Assembly (NCBI GenBank): GCA_945861585.1
Contig: CAMAVC010000032.1
Span: 1 to 35,199 of the forward strand
Direction: 5' to 3'
DNA: 35,199 nt
From: Planctomicrobium piriforme
GTDB lineage: Bacteria > Planctomycetota > Planctomycetia > Pirellulales > UBA1268
In this document: positions 7,148 through 15,382 of the stretch, piece by piece
How the letters are laid out: each line of letters begins with the position of its first letter
Position numbering within the stretch: position 1 is the first letter of the stretch
Notes under the pieces: model-generated
The model's database searches: none
What the model was told of the DNA's origin: nothing
Seen by the model: only the letters and a program-made list of their open reading frames with translations
Made by a program: the position numbers and the translations under genes

Positions 7148-10113
7148 GCCCCCCCGCCTCCCTCGGCCCGGCCGAGCGCTGCCTGCACGCAGGCCGGCGG
7201 CAGATGCTCGCGATGGCCTCGATACCAGTCACTCGACCGCTCGACCGTCGGCAGCACGCGCCGCTCGCCCTCGTACACCTGAAATCCGCCGTCTGCGAAC
7301 ACCTCCAGGCCACCACCGTTGGGATCCCAGGCCACGAGCTGGATCCAGCGATTGACGGCCAGCCGCTCGACGGCCGGCACCTGCGCGACCGCCGCCCGGA
7401 CGCGGTCGGCGGGCGCATCGACCACGACGAGCAGCCGCACCGGCTCGTGGATCTCCACCATCTGCCAGGGCAGGCCCGTGCGCAGGTCGCTGGCATGCCC
7501 GTCCATCACACCCACGAGCCCGGTGATGTTGTGCGGGAGTTTCGTGCCGGAGCCGTAGCCGAGCCGATCGACCGTGGAGAAGTAGTATTCGAGATTGATC
7601 CCTGCGCCCACCGGCCCGACGGCCGCGAGCGTGCGGGCGAGGATCGAGCCGTCGGCGTCGGTGGCGGGGTCGTACGACACGAGAAACGCGCGGCGGTCGA
7701 GAAACAGCCCGCGGGTGCGCCAGCGGCGGCCGATGATGCACACCGCGTTGGTGGCGTGGCCGAGCTCGGGCCGCACCTGTGCGAGGTCGACGCTCCGTGC
7801 CTCGACGTGGGCCCGCGCCGCCGCCGGCGTGAGATCGAGCCGGGCCGTCTCGAACCGCCGGCAGCGCTCGTGCGCGTCGGCGGCCGCCACCTGCTCGCCG
7901 GCTGCGACGAGCGCGGCGACGCGGTCGCGGTGGCTCGCGGGCACCGTGTCGACGTCGTACCACGCAAGCGTGGTCGCGCACGTGTCGAGCATGCCGCCCA
8001 CGAACCGCGTCGTCGCGGGAATCACGAGCCCTTCGGCCGCGAGCCGCTCGCGCACCCGAGGATCATTGGCCATCGTGGCGAAGGCCCGGGCGTTGGGGCC
8101 GCCGCGGCCCCCTCCGCAGGCGCCGCAGTCGTAGGCGCTCTCGTGGGGATTGTTGAGGCTCGTGGAGCCGTGCCCGACGACCGCGACGACGGGTGCGAAC
8201 CGCGCGGTGAGCCCGATGTCTTCGAGCACGCGCCGCACGATCGCCGCCATCTCGTGGATGGCGAACCCCGCCTGCGTGCCGGCGACGAGCGGCTCGGCGT
8301 CGCTGCGCTCGAGGTCGAGCCGGGTCGGGATGCGTCGCCCAGCGATCCCGGCAGCCGTGCTGCCGATGCGGGCCGCGATCCGCGGAAAGGCCACGCGAGC
8401 CACGAGCGGAATCGCGGCGAGCGCGCCGATCACCGGGGTGAAGAGCCCGCCGCGCACGAGCGTGCGGCTGCCGTTCGAGAGCGACCCGGCCAGCTGGCCG
8501 TAGCGCCGGCGCAGCGACCGGCGGCGCTCGTGCCGCGTGACGGCCTCCGCGCTCGGCAGTTCGACGACCGTGTGGCCAGGGCGGATCGCGATCGGGCAGA
8601 GGGGCGTGGCATGCCAGTCGTCGAGCCCGCGGTAGTACATCGGCACCGCGAAGAATCCGGCCGTGCCGAAGGTCTCGTGCCCGGGCCCGAGCTCCTCGAG
8701 GTGACGGCGAAACGACTCGCACCGCTCGTCGATGCAGAACAGCCACTGGACGCCGTCGGGAGCCTCGGCGAGCGGCCGGGCCACCGACGCGTGCGCGCAT
8801 AGGGCGTCGAGCACGTCGATCCGATGCCGCCGCTCGTAGGCGAGGTGGAAGAGCCGACGCCGCACGGTGCCATCGAAGGCCGCGATCGCATGCTCGAATC
8901 GGAGGAGCTCGTTTTCGTCGAGACTGCGGATCTCGCCGCCGCTGAGTCCGACGAGCTGCGCGACCTGATCCAGCCGCAAGGCGCGGCACACGCTGCCCGG
9001 GCCGCAGCGGGACGGATACCGGTCGCGCAATTCCCACCACAGCCCTGCAAGCGTCGCTTCGGCCGGAGCGCCGACACGAACCCCCAGCCGACGCGCGGCC
9101 CACTCCGTGGCGATACGGTCGCACACGAGCCGCACGGCGAGAAAGTCGACGAGCCGTGCCGGCACCGCCGCCACCGGGGTCCGATCGGGCCGTTCCTCGA
9201 ACTGGCGAATCATGCCCGCCCAGCCGCGCAGGGCGAGGAGCGACTGCGTGATGAACGCCTCGCGGTGCTCGTCGGGAATGCCGAGCTGGTCGAGCTCGCG
9301 GACGACACACTCGTCGGCCGCCATGCCGCTCGCCTCGCGCAGGGCCTGAGGCAGCCGCTCGCACCAGGCCTGCAGCGGCCCGAGCCGTCCGGCATACAGC
9401 TCGGCGAACGCCGCCCAGAGCCCACGATCCCGCCCGGGCATCGCCCAGCTCGCCACGCCCTGGTCGAGAAACGCCGCACAGAACCGGATCAGCAAGGGGT
9501 GCACGAGCGCGTCGGTGTCGAGCGTGGGATCGACGGCGAGGATGAGATCACGGTGGCGCACGGGGGTGCCCACCCGGACGACCACCGACGGAATCGTGGC
9601 CACGGCCTCCACGCAGGCATGCCACAGATCGCTCGCCGCGCGACGCTCATCGTCGGCAGCCGCAGCGAGGAGGCGGCGCCGGGCGTCGGCAGGCAGGTCG
9701 GGCCGCAGGATCTCGACGACGTCGCTCTCGGTGAGCGTCCACCGCACGGAGGCGTCCGACTCCTCCCGGACCGGGTGTAGAAGCAGGGCGCGATAGAGGT
9801 CGCGGAGACGCACCAGGCCGCCGGCCACGACCGCATCGGCCGGGCAGGACGAATCCGCGGCGAGCACCGCATCGATGTCGGCTTCCTGGATCCGGCCCGC
9901 CGCCAGCTCCGCGCGGTAGCGGCTTTCCGTGAGGAACGGCTCGGTGCCCAACAGCCGCGCCGCCCGCACGACGGCATCCTCGAAGGCCTCGGCCTCGAAG
10001 GCGTGGAGGGTGTTGTGGTGGATGAAGACGTCGATCGGCCCCTGGGCGGGCAGGAAATGGGCCGCGTGCTCGAGGGCGCGGTGAATCTCCTCGTGGCGGG
10101 CGGTGGATTCCAT
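7144..10113 (-). CDS. dabA: DUF2309 inorganic carbon transporter subunit DabA
   Basis: A 989-residue protein of the DUF2309 family (DabA, MpsB, YbcC), a zinc-containing carbonic-anhydrase-like subunit on the cytoplasmic side of DabB that traps CO2 as bicarbonate. The four zinc-site residues described for Halothiobacillus DabA (C351, D353, H524, C539) are all seen: C460 and D462 in FCIDERCES, H648 in VVGHGS and C663 in YDCGACGGG, with the same His-to-Cys spacing of 15. The N-terminus has the typical LPAQGPIDVFIHHNTLHAFE. The frame is open to 10686, but residues before the ATG at 10113 are low-complexity and would overlap the divergent gene; an ATG at 10191 is an alternative. At 989 residues it is longer than many proteobacterial homologues of about 830. 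First gene of a five-gene overlapping operon. Confidence 0.92.
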   Translation of the reverse strand: MESTARHEEIHRALEHAAHFLPAQGPIDVFIHHNTLHAFEAEAFEDAVVRAARLLGTEPFLTESRYRAELAAGRIQEADIDAVLAADSSCPADAVVAGGLVRLRDLYRALLLHPVREESDASVRWTLTESDVVEILRPDLPADARRRLLAAAADDERRAASDLWHACVEAVATIPSVVVRVGTPVRHRDLILAVDPTLDTDALVHPLLIRFCAAFLDQGVASWAMPGRDRGLWAAFAELYAGRLGPLQAWCERLPQALREASGMAADECVVRELDQLGIPDEHREAFITQSLLALRGWAGMIRQFEERPDRTPVAAVPARLVDFLAVRLVCDRIATEWAARRLGVRVGAPAEATLAGLWWELRDRYPSRCGPGSVCRALRLDQVAQLVGLSGGEIRSLDENELLRFEHAIAAFDGTVRRRLFHLAYERRHRIDVLDALCAHASVARPLAEAPDGVQWLFCIDERCESFRRHLEELGPGHETFGTAGFFAVPMYYRGLDDWHATPLCPIAIRPGHTVVELPSAEAVTRHERRRSLRRRYGQLAGSLSNGSRTLVRGGLFTPVIGALAAIPLVARVAFPRIAARIGSTAAGIAGRRIPTRLDLERSDAEPLVAGTQAGFAIHEMAAIVRRVLEDIGLTARFAPVVAVVGHGSTSLNNPHESAYDCGACGGGRGGPNARAFATMANDPRVRERLAAEGLVIPATTRFVGGMLDTCATTLAWYDVDTVPASHRDRVAALVAAGEQVAAADAHERCRRFETARLDLTPAAARAHVEARSVDLAQVRPELGHATNAVCIIGRRWRTRGLFLDRRAFLVSYDPATDADGSILARTLAAVGPVGAGINLEYYFSTVDRLGYGSGTKLPHNITGLVGVMDGHASDLRTGLPWQMVEIHEPVRLLVVVDAPADRVRAAVAQVPAVERLAVNRWIQLVAWDPNGGGLEVFADGGFQVYEGERRVLPTVERSSDWYRGHREHLPPACVQAALGRAEGGGGA

Positions 10114-10575
10114 CGGGCGGGCGCGGGGCTGGCGGGGGCGGCGGGCGTGAACGACGAGTATCGCATGCCTCGGCTCGACCACGCACGCCATCTTCGGGGC
10201 CCTGGCCCTTGCAATCCCGACAGTCGATCGCGGGTGTCCGCACGATTCCGCGCGGCAAAACAGCGGTTTGGTGACGTTCGAGGCCGGGCCCGCTTGCTTT
10301 GCCGGGTGCGGCCGGCGAAGGGTTGGACAGAGCTGGGATGGCCGTGAGGGTGAATCGCCCGCACGAACGTCTCGGTGACAGTGGCTCGGAAGACGAGTTG
10401 CCAGGTTCTGCGTCTCGCGCGGGACCGAGGCGCCGCGTAGGCCGACGCGTGTGAATGCAAGGGTGTTCGTGCGCAGTCGCCCCTCTTTGCGTGGTGCCGA
10501 TCCAGGTATGTCGGCGCTTTTTTCGGGTGCAGCGGATGCCGCCGGATTCATCGCGTTTCCAGCGGAGTTTCTCCC
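10114..10575. other. Divergent promoter region, dabA and PEP-CTERM gene
   Basis: This 462-bp gap separates the leftward dab operon from the rightward surface-protein gene and should hold both promoters. I see no convincing -35/-10 pair on either strand and no riboswitch I can name. Reading frames cross it on both strands because of high GC, but none carries a recognisable motif. If translation of dabA starts at 10191, the gap shrinks accordingly. Confidence 0.45.
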
Positions 10576-11442
10576 ATGGTCAGGTCCGTTTCCCTGCGTG
10601 CGGTTTTCACATTCCTGAAACGGGCCGGCTGGCCGGCCCTCGTGCTCGCTCCAGCCCTCGCCTTGTTCACGGGAGCGCCGTCGCATGGCGACGTCATCTA
10701 CACCGGCTCGAGCGTGGTGTTCAGCGGCTCGAACGGGGCGGGGCTCGCCGCCCGGGCCACGTTCACGACCAGCGGCTCCAACGTGCTCAAGCTTCTCCTC
10801 GAAAACATATCGAGTTCACCGACGATGTCGCCGGCCGAACTGCTCACGAGCTTCTACTTCAACGTGCTCAGCGGCACTGCGGCCCCACTGACGTACCAAA
10901 ACGCCACCGGGCAGGTGTATCTGACGAAAAAGAACCAGCCCGACAAGCCCGCGTCGTACGTGCCGCCCAACACGGTGACGTTCCCGGATCCGCCGCAGCC
11001 CTCGAATCTTCAGGCGTTCGTCGCGAATGACGACACCTGGCAGTTCAAAAGCGGGCTCGCGCTCGTGGCAACTGGCCCACCCTTGGCATTCGGCGTGGGT
11101 ACGGTGGGGAACTCGTCCCTGGCACCGAACAACTTCAACGGCAACATCGTCGACGGGTTCGATTTCGGCATCTACAAGGGCGACGTAACGACCCAGAATC
11201 TCGACGACACCTTGCTCGTCAGGGATGCGGCGCACTTCGAGTTTGCCGGGTTCGGCGGCTTCAACCTCGCCCAGGTGACGCCGCACGCCGTGTTCGGATT
11301 CGGCACGAAGCCCGACTGCATCATCTCGGTGCCGGAGCCGACGGCGCTGGTGATCGCCACGGTCGGGATCGCCGCCTGCGGCGCGCGGCAACTGCGCCGG
11401 CGCCGTGCTGCGGCGCTCGGCGGCATGAACGCTGGCATCTGA
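10576..11442 (+). CDS. PEP-CTERM exosortase-dependent surface protein
   Basis: A 288-residue exported protein of unknown specific role. The signal peptide has a basic start, a hydrophobic core PALVLAPALALF, and likely cleavage near APSHG-DV. The mature part is Gly/Ser/Asn-rich and beta-like. The C-terminus has the tripartite sorting signal: VPEP (around 250), a hydrophobic helix TALVIATVGIAAC, and a basic RRRR cluster. Such proteins are cut by exosortase and released or anchored at the surface, often with extracellular polysaccharide. GGAG lies eight bases before the ATG. A second PEP-CTERM gene follows 83 bp downstream, so both may be co-transcribed. No exosortase gene lies in the window. 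Confidence 0.88.
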   Translation: MVRSVSLRAVFTFLKRAGWPALVLAPALALFTGAPSHGDVIYTGSSVVFSGSNGAGLAARATFTTSGSNVLKLLLENISSSPTMSPAELLTSFYFNVLSGTAAPLTYQNATGQVYLTKKNQPDKPASYVPPNTVTFPDPPQPSNLQAFVANDDTWQFKSGLALVATGPPLAFGVGTVGNSSLAPNNFNGNIVDGFDFGIYKGDVTTQNLDDTLLVRDAAHFEFAGFGGFNLAQVTPHAVFGFGTKPDCIISVPEPTALVIATVGIAACGARQLRRRRAAALGGMNAGI

Positions 11443-11525
11443 ACGGTTGTCCGTGGCCGCACGCATGCGGCTACCCATCGGGCAGGGGACGCCACGCCAC
11501 TCACCCTGACTCGTGGAGGTGCGTC

Positions 11526-12461
11526 ATGACCCATTCGAATCAACCACCGGCGGCCCCCGATCGTGAAGCCCGCTCCCGGGTCGCCCGGGCGGCCGTGCAG
11601 AGCATCTGGTCGGCGTGCATCGTGTTCCTCGTGGCACTGCTGCTCCTGTTCGCCCTTCCGCAGGCTCGGGCCGTGCCGATCGTCACCAACGAGTTCGACT
11701 TCGCCGACGGACCGCTCGACTGGACGCCGCAGCCCGTCGGCAAACTCGGGCTCTTGCCGCCCATCACGGGCGGCAAACGGTGGACCCATGCGAATGGCCA
11801 GTGGGAAGTGAACTGGTCGCCCGTGAGTGGTCCACTCGTGGCCACGGGCAACTACCTCACGAGCCCCCTCCTCGATCCGGCCGGCCCGCTCGAAGGGCAG
11901 CCCGTCGACGCGGTCCGCATCAGCTTTGCCCACAAGTTCAACTTCTCGAGTTCGCTGACCGTGCCTCCGGCCGCCGGCCAAGTCGTGTACAGCATCAACG
12001 GCGGGCCATACACTCCGCTGCCGGTGGCGGCCTGGTCGACCGGCAACGTCAACACGCCCGAGCCGCTCTTCGGCCCCAATCCCCTCTGGCCCACCTACGT
12101 GGGTCAGACCGAGCTGGTCGTTCCGGGATACACGCCGCCCACCGGCATGTATTCCGATCTGTTCCCACTCATCAACGGCGGCGCGTCGTTCACGGGCGTC
12201 ACGCCAGGCTACTCGGCGACCGGCGGCACCTACGTGCCGAGCGTCGCGGTCCTCGACTTTCCGCTGCAGGTGATCACGGACTTCCGCGTGCGGCTGATCA
12301 ACGCGAACCTCGGCTCGAGCTGCCCGGCCGATGCCGGCTGGGACGTGCGTTATCTTCAGGTCGACTTCGCCGCCCCCGAGCCCGGCAGCCTTCTCCTTGC
12401 GGCTGCCGGAATCTCCGGGGTGGCTGGATATCGGTTCCTCAAGCGCCGCCGCTCACCGTAG
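11526..12461 (+). CDS. PEP-CTERM surface protein, possible lectin-like fold
   Basis: A 311-residue exported protein. A long N-region of about 30 residues precedes a hydrophobic signal segment IVFLVALLLLFALPQARA, with likely cleavage after ARA. The mature domain has motifs such as NEFDFADGPLDWT, GQWEVNW and YLTSPLLD, suggestive of a jelly-roll sheet, though I do not recognise the family. The sorting signal APEPGSLLLAAAGIS plus KRRR ends the protein. GGAGG lies six bases before the ATG. It follows the first PEP-CTERM gene in the same direction, and no terminator was seen between them. The palindromic repeat at 12482 lies just downstream. Confidence 0.86.
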   Translation: MTHSNQPPAAPDREARSRVARAAVQSIWSACIVFLVALLLLFALPQARAVPIVTNEFDFADGPLDWTPQPVGKLGLLPPITGGKRWTHANGQWEVNWSPVSGPLVATGNYLTSPLLDPAGPLEGQPVDAVRISFAHKFNFSSSLTVPPAAGQVVYSINGGPYTPLPVAAWSTGNVNTPEPLFGPNPLWPTYVGQTELVVPGYTPPTGMYSDLFPLINGGASFTGVTPGYSATGGTYVPSVAVLDFPLQVITDFRVRLINANLGSSCPADAGWDVRYLQVDFAAPEPGSLLLAAAGISGVAGYRFLKRRRSP

Positions 12462-12481
12462 CACCACGCCGCCCATTCCGT

Positions 12482-12564
12482 GGAAGCCCGAGGCGTAAGC
12501 CGAAGGGATGCCTGCTGCCCGCGTCTCGCCGTAAGCATCCTCTCGGCTCACGCCTCGGGCTTCC
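12482..12564. repeat. Palindromic intergenic repeat, copy 1
   Basis: Two 30-base arms (12482-12511 and 12535-12564) pair with 27 of 30 matches around a 23-base loop. The arms begin GGAAGCCCGAGGCGTAAGCC. A second copy with the same arms but a different loop lies at 35098-35179. It sits between two convergent genes, the second PEP-CTERM gene and the BBP7 gene, and may end transcription from both sides, although no T-tract follows. Confidence 0.9.
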
Positions 12565-12607
12565 TGGGGAGACCTCGTGACGCTACGCGGCTTGTGGTGC
12601 GGACGAC

Positions 12608-13729
12608 CTAATACCGCGCCTCCAGGCCGAGCGTGATCCCCTGCACCCACACGCTGCCCCCCGTGTCGGTGAAGCCGGCGATCGGCTGGCCCGGGCAGAG
12701 TTTCTGCTCGAGCAATTGGTTCGGCGCCTGGGCGATTCCCCCCAGCCAGAAGGCCGCGTATCCGCCCCGCACCGACAGCCAGTCGTAGATGTCGTACACG
12801 GCCGTCAGGCCAAGTTCGCCGACGAACGCAGCCTGCCCGATCGTGGAACTCACGCCGAGAGCCGAGGGCGGCTCCGTGGCCGTGGTGGTGCGCGCCGATG
12901 TCTGCACGGCGTTGTTGTAATAGACGCCGGCCTTCCCGAGCCCCTCGATCCGGAACGGACCGCCGAGGCCATACAAAATCGAATCGGCGCCCGCCTGCCA
13001 ACCGTAGAGGTTGTTGAACGTCGACGTCTGGTAGCCGTCGAGGATGAGGCCGTCGGCGAAGCTCGTGCCGATGCCGATCGCCTCGCGCCACTCGACCCAG
13101 CGGAAGCCCGTCAGCCACTGCCAGCCGCCCGCGGTGGGAAATCGGCGGTTGATCTCGAAGCTCTGCAGGGCGCTCGACATGTTCGTGGACACGTTGTTGG
13201 CCGGAACGTCGCTCGGGCAGCAGTAGATGCCTCGCGACGTCTGGAAGTAGCCGTCGGCACTCGTCGGCAGCTCGCGCACCGCCTCAAACGTCTGCACGCG
13301 CAGGTAGTTGAACTCGATCGCGCCGTCGTCGCCGGTGTGGCGGAAGAGCGTGAGCCGCGGGCCGGCGGCCAGGCCGCTGCCGAGTTGGCCCGCATCGAGC
13401 GCGGTCGCGCCGGCTGCATTCTCGAAGAGCACGAGCCCCTGCGGCGACTGCCGCCAGAGCAGGAGCGCCTCGGCCCGGCCCGACCAGAGGGGATCGACGC
13501 CGAGCGGGTCGAGCACGTGCGGCACCCGGCAGCAGTCGGGCGGGCAAGAGGCCGACGGGCAGCACCCGTCCACGTACGCTCCTTCGAACACCAGCGGTTC
13601 GAGGGCAGCGTCATCGGCCTGCACCCGGCTCACGAACCCGAGCGCCACCAGGACTGCAATGGCCACGGCCACCAGCCACTCCCAGCTGTTCCACGGCCCC
13701 GTCGCCTGTCCCTGCAACGCTCGTCCCAT
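12608..13729 (-). CDS. BBP7-family outer-membrane beta-barrel protein
   Basis: A 373-residue exported protein. From the chosen ATG (13727-13729) an AGGGAG ribosome site lies nine bases upstream and a clear signal segment WLVAVAIAVLVALGFV ends near VQADD. The longer frame to 14098 adds 123 basic, Cys-rich residues with no family match. After a Cys-rich stretch (DGCCPSASCPPDCCRVP) come alternating strands with motifs such as RAEALLLWRQSPQG, AIEFNYLRVQ, TGFRWVEWRE and VRGGYAAFWLGGIAQAPNQ. It ends in an aromatic strand (LGLEARY), as outer-membrane barrels do. BBP7 proteins are numerous in planctomycetes; their cargo is unknown, and a porin or envelope role is inferred. Confidence 0.85.
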   Translation of the reverse strand: MGRALQGQATGPWNSWEWLVAVAIAVLVALGFVSRVQADDAALEPLVFEGAYVDGCCPSASCPPDCCRVPHVLDPLGVDPLWSGRAEALLLWRQSPQGLVLFENAAGATALDAGQLGSGLAAGPRLTLFRHTGDDGAIEFNYLRVQTFEAVRELPTSADGYFQTSRGIYCCPSDVPANNVSTNMSSALQSFEINRRFPTAGGWQWLTGFRWVEWREAIGIGTSFADGLILDGYQTSTFNNLYGWQAGADSILYGLGGPFRIEGLGKAGVYYNNAVQTSARTTTATEPPSALGVSSTIGQAAFVGELGLTAVYDIYDWLSVRGGYAAFWLGGIAQAPNQLLEQKLCPGQPIAGFTDTGGSVWVQGITLGLEARY

Positions 13730-13936
13730 ATGCCCACGCTCCCTTTGCATGCGAGGCCATTTCGCCCGCGTCTTGCGGGACTCCACGGCAAGTTTGGGCG
13801 GGACTGGTGGCACACGCCGACCCCTAAACTTCCCCCCTTTAGTGGGGTATCGGACGCCATGCGTCGGACATGAACATTTTTTGCCGCAGCCCTGACAGCC
13901 AGCCCTACAACGCCACCGAGAGGCCGCCAACGAAGA

Positions 13937-13973
13937 CGGCCGGCGGGCGAGGATCTCCCCGCACCGCCGGCCG
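13937..13973. terminator. Perfect 10-bp hairpin downstream of DUF2294 gene 1
   Basis: CGGCCGGCGG at 13937-13946 pairs exactly with CCGCCGGCCG at 13964-13973. It lies 60 bases past the stop of the leftward DUF2294 gene and could end its transcript, but there is no following T-run. The rest of 13730-14033 contains only a smaller hairpin around 13830-13846 and no supported gene. Confidence 0.45.
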
Positions 13974-14033
13974 CTCGATCTGCCGAACGCCTTCGGCAAC
14001 CGACTGGGAACCCGCGTCAATGTCGTGGTCGGC

Positions 14034-14450
14034 TCACTTGCGCTTGCGGTCGCGCACGCTCGGCACCGCGGCGAGCGTGAACACGAGCACTTCTTCACCG
14101 GTGGCCGTGCTGATGTCGTGATGGAGGCTCACCGGCTGCGCACCCGTGACGTCGTGGACGAGCTTCTCAAGCAGCGGCCGCCCCGTGAGCACAAGGTGGC
14201 TGCGAAGCTGCTTGAGCAATTCGGCGCCGCGACCGTTGCCGTTGCCGTTACCGTTGCCGTGCGACTCGATGAGCCGCTGCTCGGCGGCCGTGAGCACGCC
14301 CTGCAGATGCACGAAGAGTTTGTTGTCGATCAAGTGCGTGTGGATGTCGCGAGGTCCACGGCCCATGTACTCCTGCTGGAACCGCGAGATCACGTCGCAG
14401 ACCGCCGCCTCGATTTCCCCCTGCGACTTCGCACCCCGCGTCTCACCCAT
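14034..14450 (-). CDS. DUF2294 (MpsC-like) protein, paralogue 1
   Basis: A 138-residue small cytoplasmic protein of the DUF2294 family (PF10057, MpsC-like). The family signature is clear: SQGEIEAAVCDVISRFQQEY, GRGPRDIHTHL, GVLTAAEQRL, then LLKQLRSHLV, GRPLLEKLVHDVTGAQPVS and LHHDISTATGEEVLVFTL. Between the halves is an Asn-Gly repeat (HGNGNGNGNGRG). The ATG at 14450 has AGGGGG close upstream; a longer frame to 14651 crosses the intergenic control region and is rejected. In staphylococci and bacilli such proteins are encoded with DUF2309/NuoL pairs, but the biochemical role is unknown. It is divergent from the other two paralogues at 14883 and 15667. Confidence 0.88.
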   Translation of the reverse strand: MGETRGAKSQGEIEAAVCDVISRFQQEYMGRGPRDIHTHLIDNKLFVHLQGVLTAAEQRLIESHGNGNGNGNGRGAELLKQLRSHLVLTGRPLLEKLVHDVTGAQPVSLHHDISTATGEEVLVFTLAAVPSVRDRKRK

Positions 14451-14566
14451 CGGCGCCCCCTTGCTCCGCCCCGGCCACCCCCACTGAGGTGGGGATTCTC
14501 TGGCGGTGAATTCGTCGCCCTTCGCCGCAGTTCGTGAACCTCGACACACCTCCCGGAAAATTTCCC

Positions 14567-14594
14567 TTGCGTTTCCTATCTTGCCCAATATAAT
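14567..14594 (+). promoter_or_regulatory. Sigma-70-like promoter
   Basis: TTGCGT at 14567-14572, a 16-base spacer, then a perfect TATAAT at 14589-14594. It is one of the best promoter matches in the window. Transcription should start near 14601 and run right into the structured RNA candidate and the terminator ending at 14771. Confidence 0.75.
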
Positions 14595-14600
14595 CCTGCT

Positions 14601-14771
14601 CGCCGACGGGCAGTGGCGTTGCAAAACGCTGCTGAAAATCGGCAAAAACATCGAAAATCGGAAGACGAGTCGAGGGGCAGTCCGGCATCAAGTCCGGGTG
14701 GTCCGTCGCAGCGTAAGCCGGCGCGAGAGAGTGCCTTCGGGCGTTCTCACACGCCGGCTTTTTTTGTTTTT
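14601..14771 (+). ncRNA. Candidate structured small RNA or attenuated leader
   Basis: A transcription unit of about 170 nt bounded by a strong promoter and a strong intrinsic terminator, with no convincing ORF. A 10-bp hairpin with GNRA loop GCAA lies at 14611-14634: CAGTGGCGTT and AACGCTGCTG pair throughout, two of the pairs G-U. An A-rich middle follows, then a small CCGG stem near 14683-14700. A competing long-range pairing is possible between ACGCTGC (14626-14632) and GCAGCGT (14708-14714), which would break the first hairpin. I cannot match it to SRP RNA, 6S, RNase P, tmRNA or a known riboswitch. It has only one clear GGA, so it is not CsrB-like. It could instead be an attenuator leader of the DUF2294 gene at 14883. 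Confidence 0.6.
14715..14771 (+). terminator. Strong intrinsic terminator
   Basis: AAGCCGGCG (14715-14723) pairs with CGCCGGCTT (14752-14760). Inside it GAGAGTGCC and GGCGTTCTC close on a UUCG tetraloop. The stem is followed by TTTTTGTTTTT (14761-14771). It lies upstream of, not after, the DUF2294 gene at 14883, so it either ends a small RNA or controls read-through into that gene. Confidence 0.88.
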
Positions 14772-14772
14772 G

Positions 14773-14807
14773 TCCGACCCCCGAGGCATCCGCCTTCGGG
14801 AGTCGGA
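14773..14807 (+). promoter_or_regulatory. Hairpin between terminator and DUF2294 gene 2
   Basis: TCCGAC at 14773-14778 pairs with GTCGGA at 14802-14807, with a second stem inside. It starts right after the T-run of the terminator. Its function is unknown; it may be part of the leader of the downstream gene. Confidence 0.45.
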
Positions 14808-14882
14808 ACGAAACCAGCGACGAAGTGAACGCGAGCCATGCACGAACGCGGTGACACCTCCCCCCCAGCGAGACTCCCCACG

Positions 14883-15356
14883 ATGACGACCCTCCTCCCG
14901 GCGCGCGGCGGCACCCCGTGCGACCACGTGGCCCGCCGCGTGGCCCGGTCGATCGGCGGCTTCGAACACACGCTCCTCGGACGCGTGCCCCGCAGTGTGA
15001 CCGTTGTCGCGATGCCCGACCGGCTCGTCGTGACCGTGCACGAGGCCTTCACGCCGCTCGAGCGCCGCCTCACCGGTGATGCCGGCGGCTGCTGCCGCGT
15101 GGACGATTTCCACCGCGACGTCTTCGAGTCGTCTCGCGAGGCACTCCTGGACCACGTGCGGCGAACCACCGGCGTGGATCTCGACGCCGGCCTCGTGCAC
15201 GTCGATGCCGCCACGGGCAGCATCCTCAAGACGTTCTCCACCGAATCGTCCGTGGAGCTCGTGCTCCTCGGACAGGCGTTGCCGGCACTCGGTGTGCCGG
15301 TGAACGCCCATCTGCACGCCAATGGAGCGGCCGGCATAGGAGCCGGCCGCAGCTGA
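14883..15356 (+). CDS. Divergent DUF2294-like protein, paralogue 2
   Basis: A 157-residue protein that I place in the DUF2294 family by pattern rather than strong identity. CDHVARRVARSIGG aligns with the first helix. RLVVTVHEAFTPLERRL aligns with the V-LTPAE-RQL strand-helix. FHRDVFESSREALLDHVRRT and TGVDLDAGLVHVDAATGS match the second half. The GRGP motif is reduced to GRVP and the HHDIST strand to HVDAAT. It has about 30 extra C-terminal residues ending in a Gly/Ala tail. The ATG at 14883 leaves the same short lead before the domain as the other paralogues; an ATG at 14838 is possible. It ends 42 bases before csrA and lies in the same direction, so it may share its transcript. Confidence 0.7.
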   Translation: MTTLLPARGGTPCDHVARRVARSIGGFEHTLLGRVPRSVTVVAMPDRLVVTVHEAFTPLERRLTGDAGGCCRVDDFHRDVFESSREALLDHVRRTTGVDLDAGLVHVDAATGSILKTFSTESSVELVLLGQALPALGVPVNAHLHANGAAGIGAGRS

Positions 15357-15382
15357 GCAGTTCTCCGGAGGGACCCACAACC

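Noticed and set aside
10114-10686. N-terminal extension of the dabA frame by up to 191 codons
   Set aside because: The extension is not DabA-like, overlaps the divergent PEP-CTERM gene, and the family N-terminus begins just after the ATG at 10113.
13730-14098. N-terminal extension of the BBP7 gene by 123 codons
   Set aside because: It would bury the signal peptide; the ATG at 13729 has a good ribosome site and starts right before the signal segment.
14601-14771. Idea that the RNA is a CsrB/RsmY-type sponge for the nearby CsrA
   Set aside because: Only one clear GGA occurs, not the many loop GGA motifs those RNAs need.
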